Assembly (NCBI RefSeq): GCF_020829665.1
Contig: NZ_JAIVFT010000004.1
Coordinates: 1 to 64,000 of the forward strand
Source of the DNA: Nostoc sp. CHAB 5824
GTDB lineage: Bacteria > Cyanobacteriota > Cyanobacteriia > Cyanobacteriales > Nostocaceae
Length of the DNA stretch: 64,000 nt
Reading direction: 5' to 3'
The notes beneath the pieces are model-generated. The model ran no database searches. It worked only from the letters and a program-made list of their open reading frames with translations, and was not told where the DNA came from. Positions 18,148-26,986 of the stretch are shown in pieces. Position 1 is the first letter of the stretch, and every line of letters begins with the position of its first letter. The translations under genes and the position numbers were made by a program.

Positions 18148-19044
18148 CGATTTTTATTATTCTTTGATGTCCTGGTATTGGTTTGTTGGCTAAAAGCAGC
18201 AAGAGATTTAAAGATGGTAATACTAAATATTGGCCTTGTGGTGTAAAAAAAAACACACATTTAATAAAGTCTTGTAATACTCTAACTTTCAAATTAATTG
18301 ACTATTAGCTATTACAAACCGGGAGGGAATTGTCAGTGCCTTTTTGTATACTTTCGTAATATACGCATTTTACTTGCGTTGGCTCTCTGACCCACACTAT
18401 AGGTTCACACTTGTAGCTTTTATATTTCCATAATGTCATGAATATAGTCAATATAAACTTTAAATTTAAATTGTTACCGTCGATATGCTTTAAAAATCCA
18501 TAATGACAAAGTAGCAATCAACAGAAAAATTATTCAACAAGTCGCGCCCAGGATGACTATACTTCAGATACAGAAAAGTTGGTAATAAATCCATGATCCG
18601 ATGTATATCTATTAACCATACAGCAACTAACCCTATTAAAAAATAAGTAGAACGGCGTAAAAAAGCTAAGGTATGTAACAGAAAGCAAAGGTGTCCAAAA
18701 AGCTCTTTTATTATGCCTTTTGCCCTCTGCCTCCTGTCTTGTTATAACGACAATTTTCAACACAGACCTACTTATTTCAAATACTAAAATATTGGGCTTT
18801 CGACAAATATGTAGTCAGATTGTTGACTTAAAAATAAAAAGGTGATATTTGTAAATACAGATAAAATGAAAGATTTAATTATTTAGTTAATCTAAAATAG
18901 CCAAGTAAAAAGAGAGTTCTAAAGTTTACGTACTTAAAAAAAATTAGTAACATTTAATTAAGAGTAGTTAGTAAATGAGAATAAATACTCAACTGATAAT
19001 TAAGTTTAATAGTTAACTTATTTTTTTATGATATATATATATTG
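18148..19044. other. 897-bp AT-rich divergent intergenic region
   Basis: This separates the minus-strand sugar transferase from the plus-strand chain-length genes and must contain both promoters. Only short chance frames are open, with no coding pattern. Around 18710-18740 there is a pyrimidine-rich stretch (TGCCTTTTGCCCTCTGCCTCC) of the kind repeated in Nostoc intergenic DNA. The segment 18880-19040 is very A/T-rich. No RNA gene was recognised. Confidence 0.5.
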
Positions 19045-19317
19045 ATGCTACTCAAACAAGAAGAACAAGACTCATTTGATTTCCAAGAGTACTTGCCGAG
19101 CTTAAAAAGAGGTTGGCTGGTGATAGCAGTTGTAACTACCTCTATTTTGGGCATCACAACCTTAGTTTCCTTCAAACAAAAACCAGTTTGTGAAGCAGAA
19201 AGGAAACTGATTTTCAATAAGACTAATCGCGTTTCTTGCTTAACAAGTATTTCTGAACCAACTCGGGAACTCAGTGAAGTAACTCAACAAAGTAAACCAT
19301 TAGATACAGAAGCATAA
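19045..19317 (+). pseudogene. truncated Wzz-like N-terminal fragment
   Basis: A 90-codon frame from ATG 19045 that parallels residues 1-91 of the following 724-residue protein: LKR-WLVIA-VT-SI, then KQKP--EAE-KL-F-KT-RVS-LT, then PLDTEA. It stops immediately after PLDTEA, where the full-length paralogue continues with EIIRSNP. It keeps the first membrane helix and loses the rest of the Wzz domain, second helix and kinase domain. This is best read as the remnant of a tandem duplication, though a short membrane peptide could still be made. Confidence 0.7.
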
Positions 19318-19466
19318 GTTATCTATTCAAACACAATTGCCAAAATAAATATAGTTAAATGCTGTTATGCACTTAATATTAAATATTAATTATCCAAATC
19401 ACTATTTAAACTTCCAGAACTATGAAGCAAAATTAATAAGTATTTAAAGTATTCACAACATATTCC

Positions 19467-21641
19467 ATGCCCTCTAACCAAGAAGACCAAAACTTCCTAT
19501 ATTTGTTGCAACAATACTCGCTGATTCTGAAAAGGCGTTGGCTAGTCATAGCTGCCGTGACTGCCTCTATTTTTGGATTGTCAGTTTTAATTGCCATCAG
19601 ACAAAAACCAATTTATAAAGCAGAAGGCAAGTTGCTTTTCAGGAAAACTGACCGTGTTTCTTCGCTGACAATTCCCTCGGCACAAGCTGGAGAGTTGAGC
19701 GGTGTAAGTCAACTAAGTAGCCCATTAGATACAGAAGCAGAGATAATCCGCTCCAATCCAATAGTTAAAAAAACCATTAGTAGCCTAAGCCTGACAGATA
19801 AGAAAGGAAGACCTCTAAAAATAGATGAGTTTCTCAGAATACTCAAGGTTAAAAGTATTCGAGGTACAGATATTTTGGCGATTTCTTATAGCAGTAGCGA
19901 TCCAAAAGAAGCCGCATCTGTTGTGAATTCAGTAATGAAATATTACCTGGCAAACAATATTAACGTTAATCAAGCCCAGGCAAGGCTTGCAAAGAAATTT
20001 TTGAGTAACCAATTGCCTGGCTTAGAGGCAAGGGTAGTTAGAGCAGAGGCAGCTTTGCGTCAGTTTAAAGAAGAAAACAAGGTAGTTGCTTTAGAACAAG
20101 AAGCTACCACAGGTGTGGAAAGGCTCAATGAGTTATCTGACCAGATAACTCAAGCTCAGTCAAACTTGGTAGATGCCAAGACTCGCTCACAACTTCTGCA
20201 ACGTCAATTGAAATTAAATTCGCTACAAGCTTTGGATATGGGCAATTTAAGTCAATCAAAAGGTGTGCAGGAGGTGTTAACAGAATATCAAAAAGTGGAA
20301 AGCGAGTTAGCGGTGGCACAGACTCGCTATACAAATCAACATCCAGCGATCATTAATTTGACGGCAAAAGCAGCAGTTCTCAAAAAACAGTTAGCAATGC
20401 AAGTTTCGGAAAATGTAAGCAGCAAAAAATCTGTACCAACTCAAAATTTACAGATGGGGGAACTCAAGCAGACTCTAACTGCCCAGTTGGTACAGTCAGA
20501 TGTGGAACGTTCAGCATTAGCTAATCGAATTAAGGTTTTGCAAGATGCATACACAATGTCCCAAAAACGGTTGGGTGCCTTACCCCAATTGCAACAAAAA
20601 CAGCAACAGCTAGACCGACAGTTGCAAGTAGCACGAGGAACTTATGAAGAACTACTAAAGCAATCGCAACAAGTGGATGTTGTTGTCAATCAAAATGCCG
20701 GTAATGCACAGGTGGTATCTATGGCTTTAGTTCCTGATAAAGCAGCTGACAAAATTACACTCTACCTGACCTTGGGTGGATTTTTGGGAATTTCACTAGG
20801 TGTGGGGATAGCTTTAACGTTGGAAGCTATGGATCGATCCATAAAAACTATTGAGCAAGCTCAACAGCTATTTGATTATCCCTTACTCGGTACAATTCCT
20901 CACTTGGGTCAAATATATAAAGGTAGTGACGCAGAGTCTTTATTAGAACTGCTAGTGAGAGACAATCCTTCCTCGGAAGCAAATTCAGCATTTGAGATGC
21001 TTCAGACAAAGTTGGATTTTACCGTTTTTGATAAACCGCTAAAAGTAATTGCTGTGGTTAGTTCAACTCCAGGTGAAGGCAGGTCATTTGTGGCATCTAA
21101 CCTGGCAATAGCTAAAGCACACATGGGACGTAAAGTGCTGTTGGTAGATGCAGATATGCGTCACTCTTGTCAACAAAAAATGTGGAAATTATCCAACTTA
21201 GTAGGACTAAGTAATATTTTAGTCGGTGAAGCAGAGTTTCCCCGAACTACCCAAGAAGTAATGGTTAACTTGGATGTGCTAACCGTTGGGACAATTCCAT
21301 CTAATCCGGCAGCATTACTAGACTCGCAGCAGATGTCTTTATTGATCCAAGAAGCAGTACAAAGCTATGACTGTGTAATTATTGATACTCCAGCACTAAA
21401 TTTATTTGGTGATGCCTTGATATTAAGCAAGATGGTAGATGGAATATTGCTAGTTGTACGTCCCGGAGTGCTTGAGTCGGCTGTTGCTAAAACTGCGAAG
21501 ACGATGCTAGAGCAATCGCGATCGCGCGTTTTAGGAATGGTGGTGAATGGGGTTACTAATGAAAGCGGGCCTAGTTACTATCACTCTAGAGGGTCTGATG
21601 GTAAAAAAAAGGTCTGCTTTAAGTCAGATAAGTTTGCCTGA
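19467..21641 (+). CDS. polysaccharide co-polymerase / BY-kinase-like protein (Wzc type)
   Basis: Controls chain length and export of the exopolysaccharide. The 724-residue product has an N-terminal membrane helix (about 26-46), a Wzz domain and a long coiled coil (about 170-400) ending in the GNVR-like region. A second helix (about 431-451) is followed by a cytoplasmic BY-kinase-type ATPase domain. Walker A' VLLVDADMR and Walker B VIIDTPAL are intact. The Walker A loop reads SSTPGEGRS, so the invariant Lys is Arg539 (codon AGG at 21081). The C terminus has only one Tyr pair (SYYHSR) instead of a Tyr-rich tail. It may be a weak or inactive kinase acting mainly as a co-polymerase. Confidence 0.92.
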   Translation: MPSNQEDQNFLYLLQQYSLILKRRWLVIAAVTASIFGLSVLIAIRQKPIYKAEGKLLFRKTDRVSSLTIPSAQAGELSGVSQLSSPLDTEAEIIRSNPIVKKTISSLSLTDKKGRPLKIDEFLRILKVKSIRGTDILAISYSSSDPKEAASVVNSVMKYYLANNINVNQAQARLAKKFLSNQLPGLEARVVRAEAALRQFKEENKVVALEQEATTGVERLNELSDQITQAQSNLVDAKTRSQLLQRQLKLNSLQALDMGNLSQSKGVQEVLTEYQKVESELAVAQTRYTNQHPAIINLTAKAAVLKKQLAMQVSENVSSKKSVPTQNLQMGELKQTLTAQLVQSDVERSALANRIKVLQDAYTMSQKRLGALPQLQQKQQQLDRQLQVARGTYEELLKQSQQVDVVVNQNAGNAQVVSMALVPDKAADKITLYLTLGGFLGISLGVGIALTLEAMDRSIKTIEQAQQLFDYPLLGTIPHLGQIYKGSDAESLLELLVRDNPSSEANSAFEMLQTKLDFTVFDKPLKVIAVVSSTPGEGRSFVASNLAIAKAHMGRKVLLVDADMRHSCQQKMWKLSNLVGLSNILVGEAEFPRTTQEVMVNLDVLTVGTIPSNPAALLDSQQMSLLIQEAVQSYDCVIIDTPALNLFGDALILSKMVDGILLVVRPGVLESAVAKTAKTMLEQSRSRVLGMVVNGVTNESGPSYYHSRGSDGKKKVCFKSDKFA

Positions 21642-21837
21642 GATTCGAGGTTCGTGATTTGTGAGCTTTTTTTGAGGCTATATCCCCAGTAGCTTTAGTG
21701 CGATCGCTATCGCCAACACTAAAAAAAGTTGCTGGCAGAATCCAAGTTTGATGATTTAACCTGAGATGAACACAAAAAGCAGGTGAAATTTATGATTTTA
21801 TTTTATCCCGTGCGTATATAATCAAAAATTAATAGTA

Positions 21838-23208
21838 ATGAAGATTTTTCAAATACAAAGACCTGGCAAGCTTTGGAAGCAATTCACTAGCAATTCTATC
21901 AATCATCAGATTTTAGGTGCTGCAATTGTCGTTGCTATATGCACAATATTAGTCAAAGTAGTTGCTTTCTCTAAAGAATCGATTGTCGCTTGGAAGTTTG
22001 GCACGAGTGATTTTGTAGATGCATTTTTAATTGCTGTTATTGTTCCTGACTTTATCGTTAACGTCGTTGCAGGCTCTTTGAATGCTGCACTCATCCCAAC
22101 CTATATTAAAGTTCGAGAACAGGAAGGAAACAAAGCAGCAGAAAAACTCCTGTCTGGTGCAACCCTCTGTGTTCTAACGCTTCTCGCAAGCATAATTCTA
22201 TTCATCATCATAATGGCTCCCCTGTATTTACCTTGGATGACGGTAGGATTTAGTGCTGCAAAATTAGCTTTGACGTTTAAACTGCTTTACGTCACCACGC
22301 CGCTTGTTGTATTAAGCGGTATCATCGTGCTGTTGAGTGCCGTATTGAATGCAGGGGAACGGTTTGCATTAGCTGCTCTATCTCCGATTTTGACACCCAC
22401 AGTAACGATTATATTGTTGCTTTTATTTGGGCAGTCGCTCGGTATTTTTGCTTTAGCCATCGGACTAGTGGTTGGAGCAATTTTAGAGATGACACTTTTG
22501 GGGGTTGTCCTCATTCGGCGTGGTATTGTGCTACGACCCAAGTGGTTTGGATGGACTCCAGCCTTACGGCAAGTTATTAAACTATACTTACCTGCAATAA
22601 CGGGGTCACTTTTAATGTGCAGTACTGTATTAGTAGACCAATCAATGGCTGCTATGTTAGCACCTGGAAGTGTCGCCGCTCTCAATTATGCGAGTCGGGT
22701 GAGTTCATTTCCCCTAATATTAGGTGCCACTGCCATCAGTACTGCGGCTATTCCTTATCTTTCAAAAATGGTTGCATCGAGTGATTGGAAAGGAGTCAAT
22801 CATACCTTGCGATCCTTTATAACATGGATCTTCGTGATTACAGTTCCTTTTACAGGGCTTTTGGTGTTTCTGTCTGAGCCAATAGTCCAGTTACTTTTCC
22901 AACGAGGGGCGTTTACCGCCAAAGAGACTCATTTGGTTGCACAAATTCTATCTGCTTATGCACTACAAATTCCTTTTTACATTGCGGGTATTTTTGTTGT
23001 CAAACTGTTGACCTCTCTGTGCCTTAATCAAGTTTTGATGGGGGTGTCGGCATTTAATGTGTTGATCAATATTGGCTTAAACTATCTATTCATGCAATGG
23101 TTGGGAATTCAAGGAATTGCATTATCAACAAGTTGTGTCTATCTGTTTTCATTCTTCTATGTGCTGTTCTTTGCACTCAAGAACTTAAGAAAGCTTTCAA
23201 CGGTGTGA
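21838..23208 (+). CDS. MurJ/MviN-family lipid flippase, probably the Wzx of the locus
   Basis: Predicted to flip the undecaprenyl-linked repeat unit across the inner membrane. The 456-residue protein is hydrophobic throughout, with about 12 helices. MurJ-type segments include FGTSDFVDAFLIAVIVPDF, NAALIPTYI near residue 80 and LLFQRGAF in the second half. It lies within the glycosyltransferase cluster and ends 5 bp before the next ATG, so it is more likely dedicated to exopolysaccharide than to peptidoglycan. The second possibility cannot be excluded. Confidence 0.88.
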   Translation: MKIFQIQRPGKLWKQFTSNSINHQILGAAIVVAICTILVKVVAFSKESIVAWKFGTSDFVDAFLIAVIVPDFIVNVVAGSLNAALIPTYIKVREQEGNKAAEKLLSGATLCVLTLLASIILFIIIMAPLYLPWMTVGFSAAKLALTFKLLYVTTPLVVLSGIIVLLSAVLNAGERFALAALSPILTPTVTIILLLLFGQSLGIFALAIGLVVGAILEMTLLGVVLIRRGIVLRPKWFGWTPALRQVIKLYLPAITGSLLMCSTVLVDQSMAAMLAPGSVAALNYASRVSSFPLILGATAISTAAIPYLSKMVASSDWKGVNHTLRSFITWIFVITVPFTGLLVFLSEPIVQLLFQRGAFTAKETHLVAQILSAYALQIPFYIAGIFVVKLLTSLCLNQVLMGVSAFNVLINIGLNYLFMQWLGIQGIALSTSCVYLFSFFYVLFFALKNLRKLSTV

Positions 23209-23212
23209 TGTG

Positions 23213-24343
23213 ATGCAAATAACCCTAATTATTTCGGGACTGGCAAGCGGTGGGGCAGAGCGAGTTCTGCTTTTGCTAGCAAAAGGATTTTTACAGCGAG
23301 GACATACTGTTACAGTAATTACGCTATCTAATAAGGATACTGACTTTTACTCATTACCACCAGGGATTGAGCACGTCGCTCTCAACCTACGTAAAAAATC
23401 GGCAACTTTACTGCATGGAGTTTGGAACACCCTTTCCCGATTTATTCGACTAAGGCAAGCCGTTAGAGAAACTCAGCCAGATGTTGTAATTTCTTTTATG
23501 GCTCCCATGAATATTTTAACCTCGTTCGCACTATTTCAAACAAAATACCCCAAAATTGGAACCGAGCATTGTAGCCCTAAAATAATTCCTTGTGAACAGC
23601 CTTGGGAAATGTTGCGGTATTTTGCATATCTAAATCTCAACAAAATAGTGAGTGTTAGTCAACATGTGAATAAAGATCTTAATTGGTTGCCAGAAGAGAA
23701 AAGAACAGTCATTTACAACCCTTTTATTCCTATTCCCAAGATGACAAGCCAATCCAGTCTGCCGTCAGATGTTGACCCAAATAAAAAATGGATTACATCG
23801 ATGGGACGACTCACTTATGTGAAACGGTTTGACTTTTTGTTGACTGCTTTTCAAGCAGTAGCGAACCAGTATCCAGATTGGCAATTGCTGATCTTAGGAG
23901 AGGGTGAACTCAAACATGATCTAGAAAACCTACGGGATCAGTTGGGATTATCGGAACAGGTAGTGTTTACAGGGGCAATCAATCCTCCTTTTCCAATCTT
24001 ACAAAAGTCCGATTTATTTGTGATGTCATCACGTTCTGAAGGCTTTCCGATGGCTCTTGGAGAAGCACTTGCTTGTGGTTTACCTGTGATTGCAACAGAT
24101 TGTTCTGGTGTTGGAGAACTGATTCGGGACGGCATTGATGGTATTATCGTGCCTAATGAAGATGTAACAGCATTAGCGGCAGCAATGAGTCGTTTAATGT
24201 CAAGTGAAGTAGAGCGGAATTGCCTTGCATCTCGTGCGACAGAAGTGGTTGAGCGATTCAGTTTAAACCAGGTGCTAGATGAATGGGAAATACTAATGGA
24301 TGAAGTCTTAAAGGAGCAACACTTATGGTCAAGAACAAAATAA
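23213..24343 (+). CDS. family 4 glycosyltransferase
   Basis: Retaining GT-B glycosyltransferase adding a sugar to the lipid-linked repeat unit. The 376-residue product from ATG 23213 (a GTG at 23210 is also possible) begins with the GT4 acceptor-side motif ISGLASGGAERVLLLLAKGF. It has SMGRLTYVKRFDFLLTAF, LLILGEGE and the donor-site EGFPMALGEALACGLPVIAT, with the Glu-x7-Glu pattern. The start is close enough to the flippase stop for translational coupling. Confidence 0.92.
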   Translation: MQITLIISGLASGGAERVLLLLAKGFLQRGHTVTVITLSNKDTDFYSLPPGIEHVALNLRKKSATLLHGVWNTLSRFIRLRQAVRETQPDVVISFMAPMNILTSFALFQTKYPKIGTEHCSPKIIPCEQPWEMLRYFAYLNLNKIVSVSQHVNKDLNWLPEEKRTVIYNPFIPIPKMTSQSSLPSDVDPNKKWITSMGRLTYVKRFDFLLTAFQAVANQYPDWQLLILGEGELKHDLENLRDQLGLSEQVVFTGAINPPFPILQKSDLFVMSSRSEGFPMALGEALACGLPVIATDCSGVGELIRDGIDGIIVPNEDVTALAAAMSRLMSSEVERNCLASRATEVVERFSLNQVLDEWEILMDEVLKEQHLWSRTK

Positions 24344-24404
24344 GGGATGACCACCTCGTGTTCAACCTTACAAACTTAGATTTGCCCTATTTTCAATAAA
24401 ATTG

Positions 24405-25574
24405 ATGAAAAAGATTGTTTTCCTGATTCGATCCCTCGTTCGCTCTGGTGGTGGCGGTGCTGAAAAACAATTATCCACGCTAGCAAAAGCCTTAAGTTTA
24501 AAAGGTTATGAGGTCAGTATTTTATGCTTTTATCCAGATGCTGATTCAGGGGCGGAGTTCAGTGATACATCGATCAAACTTCTATCTTTAGGGAAGCAAG
24601 ACCGTTGGGATATGGTCGGTTTTTTTTGGAGGTTGTTTCAACAACTCAAGTCTATTCAAGCTGATGTATTACATAGCTATTTACCGGATTCTAATATATT
24701 AACGATTTTCTTAAAACCTCTTTTTCCTACTACTAAGATGATTTGGGGAATCCGGCATTCTAATTGGGGAGATTTTCAATTAAATATAGAAAAAGGCAAT
24801 AAACTGTCTAAATGGGTAGGTTCAACTATTTATGTAGAACAGAAGTTGGCTCGGTTTGCTGATCTAATTATTGCTAATTCTTACGCAGGTCAAAAGTACC
24901 ATTTGTCTAAAGGTTTCCCAAAAGAAACCTTGATTGTGATTCCTAATGGAATTGATGTCGATCACTTTCAACCTGACCCAGAAGCAGGCGCAATCACTCG
25001 TCAAGAATGGGGGATTTCAGGCGATAGGATTTTAATTGGTCTGGTTGGACGACTTCACCCCATGAAAGATCATCCAACTTTCCTGAAAGCTGCGGCCCTA
25101 ATTTTACAAGAGCGGCAAGACGTGCATTTTGTTTGTGTTGGCGGAGAACAGCAGCAGGACTACGCAATACAACTCTACGAATTGGCAAATCAACTTGGCA
25201 TTGCTGACCAAGTAATCTGGGCAGGAGCACGGGTAGACATGCTTGAGGTCTATAATGCATTAGATATTCTTGTTTCTGCGTCTGCCTTTGGGGAAGGATT
25301 TTCCAATGCTATCAGTGAAGCAATGGCTTGTGGAAAACCCTGTGTAGTCACAGATGTGGGCGATTCTGCATCGATTGTGGGTAACGAGGGGATCTTCGTC
25401 CCACCTGGCGATCCTCAAGCCTTGAAAACTGCTGTGATGCAATTAATCGCGGAGTTAAATACTGGGAATTACGGTCAGGCTAAAATCCGACAGCGAATTG
25501 TTGAAAATTTTTCCGTGTCGCAACTCCAGTTACAGACAGAGCATGCAATATTGAGTTTGTTCTATGAGCGTTGA
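24405..25574 (+). CDS. family 4 glycosyltransferase
   Basis: GT-B fold glycosyltransferase of 389 residues from ATG 24405. The N terminus KIVFLIRSLVRSGGGGAEKQLSTL is a GT4 acceptor-domain start. The C-terminal half has LIGLVGRLHPMKDHPTFL, FVCVGGE and EGFSNAISEAMACGKPCVVTD. Pairwise it is only loosely similar to the preceding glycosyltransferase, so the two probably form different linkages. It overlaps the polymerase gene by 11 bp. Confidence 0.92.
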   Translation: MKKIVFLIRSLVRSGGGGAEKQLSTLAKALSLKGYEVSILCFYPDADSGAEFSDTSIKLLSLGKQDRWDMVGFFWRLFQQLKSIQADVLHSYLPDSNILTIFLKPLFPTTKMIWGIRHSNWGDFQLNIEKGNKLSKWVGSTIYVEQKLARFADLIIANSYAGQKYHLSKGFPKETLIVIPNGIDVDHFQPDPEAGAITRQEWGISGDRILIGLVGRLHPMKDHPTFLKAAALILQERQDVHFVCVGGEQQQDYAIQLYELANQLGIADQVIWAGARVDMLEVYNALDILVSASAFGEGFSNAISEAMACGKPCVVTDVGDSASIVGNEGIFVPPGDPQALKTAVMQLIAELNTGNYGQAKIRQRIVENFSVSQLQLQTEHAILSLFYER

Positions 25575-26808
25575 ATTTCAAACTAGAAGTAAGTGCCTGC
25601 TCTATTATCAAAGCTTCCTAGTTATTGGTGCCATATTTTTCTTTTACACACGTTTAGATGGATATCTAGTTGTACGGGGATTGGCTTCTAGCTCTGTAGG
25701 ATGGATGCTACCTTATTTTGCTTTTTGCATTCCCTTATTTTTTTTGCAAAAGCTGAATCACTTTCCTAGTTCTGTTCTCTATTGGTGCTTAGGCTACTTC
25801 ATTGCTACAGCCGCCTCATACTTATTCTTTCCTTCATCTGAGGCTTCATTGAGAGCATTGATTGATCGATCTTTTTCGTCAACTTTTTTATTGGTAATGA
25901 CTTTTCTGTTTATGCACCAGCAAGTTTTACGCTGGGCGAGACGTGCGATCGGGATTGCCACGTTGGTAGGAATTATTAATAATTTTTACCAGTTCTTTAT
26001 TGATCAATCTGCTTTTGGTGGTCTGATTGAAGGTCGCGCTACGGGTTTCTACCTCGATCCCAATGACTGCTCCAGCACATTAATAATGGGTATGATTTTT
26101 ACTGTAGGAATGTTCCCACCTAAATTGCGTATTTTTTGGATACTACTAGTTGGATTTGGTATTATGCTAACTCTTTCAAGAGGAGGCATGTTGTGTTGGA
26201 TTATTACAGTAATCACTCTGAGCCTGACTCGAGCCATTCATTTAAAACACTTTATATTATGGATTTTAGGAATAGGGCTACTTCTGTTCCTTGCGTCTGG
26301 AGATAGCTGGAACCAGCTGCTTGATTTCAATGGATTTGGAAGGATACAAGGTATGATAGATGGGTCAACGCTTGAAGACGCTTCGGCTCTAGAACGTGAG
26401 GGAGTCGCCCAAAAAGGTTGGGAAATGTTTTTAGAGCGTCCGATTTTTGGCTATGGAGTTGGCTCAACATTTGACTATAGCATAACTCGGTTTACGGTCT
26501 CCACACACAACATGTATTTACTACATTTGGCTGAGTATGGTGCTTTGGGAATTCTCATTTTGCCTTTAGGAATATATTCCGTCATTCATCGTGCTTACGG
26601 GGATACACGAAAGGTTGGGATCAGTTTTGCCGTGTTTATTTTGTTTTCCAGTCTTTTTTGTCATACGGTTTTAAGTTTGAATTCCTTTCTGATTTCATTT
26701 GCGTTGATGGCTGTGATGAGTGAGATTAGTCAAACTTGTTCTAACCAAGTCAGTAGCTTGAAAAAATGTAGAAGTGTAGCATTGTCTGACAGTGCAATGC
26801 GTAAATAA
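25564..26808 (+). CDS. O-antigen ligase/polymerase-family membrane protein (Wzy-like)
   Basis: Probable polymerase joining repeat units at the periplasmic face. The 414-residue product has about ten hydrophobic helices and a large periplasmic loop before the last helices (ERPIFGYGVGSTFDYSITRF, about residues 295-315, followed by STHNMYLLHLAEYGALG). The His-x-x-Tyr pattern is typical of the Wzy/WaaL O-antigen ligase fold. It overlaps the preceding glycosyltransferase by 11 bp, a strong operon sign. Ligase versus polymerase cannot be decided, but a Wzx/Wzy locus needs the polymerase. Confidence 0.85.
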   Translation: MSVEFQTRSKCLLYYQSFLVIGAIFFFYTRLDGYLVVRGLASSSVGWMLPYFAFCIPLFFLQKLNHFPSSVLYWCLGYFIATAASYLFFPSSEASLRALIDRSFSSTFLLVMTFLFMHQQVLRWARRAIGIATLVGIINNFYQFFIDQSAFGGLIEGRATGFYLDPNDCSSTLIMGMIFTVGMFPPKLRIFWILLVGFGIMLTLSRGGMLCWIITVITLSLTRAIHLKHFILWILGIGLLLFLASGDSWNQLLDFNGFGRIQGMIDGSTLEDASALEREGVAQKGWEMFLERPIFGYGVGSTFDYSITRFTVSTHNMYLLHLAEYGALGILILPLGIYSVIHRAYGDTRKVGISFAVFILFSSLFCHTVLSLNSFLISFALMAVMSEISQTCSNQVSSLKKCRSVALSDSAMRK

Positions 26809-26847
26809 ATGCTTTAGATTGTTAGATTTTCTAGATTGATCCATAAC

Positions 26848-26881
26848 TTATATCATATTTGGTAAATCGCTTATGATATAA
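26848..26881. repeat. 9-bp inverted repeat before the amidotransferase gene
   Basis: TTATATCAT at 26848-26856 and ATGATATAA at 26873-26881 form perfect inverted arms around 16 nt. It lies 39 bp after the polymerase stop and about 105 bp before the asparagine-synthase-like gene. It could be an operator or a weak stem-loop; there is no T-run, so a terminator is unlikely. Confidence 0.4.
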
Positions 26882-26986
26882 AACCCTCCTAACCTTTATG
26901 TTAAAAAATCTCAGCGCTTATTTTATCGAAAGTATTTAAGCGAACCGAATATCATTATTCAGAAAAGTAATTTCTTGGTTCAACAA

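Noticed and set aside
18305..18763. Two minus-strand frames of about 70 codons in the 18-19 kb gap
   Set aside because: No ribosome site, no recognisable motif, and unusual composition; likely chance frames in AT-rich DNA.
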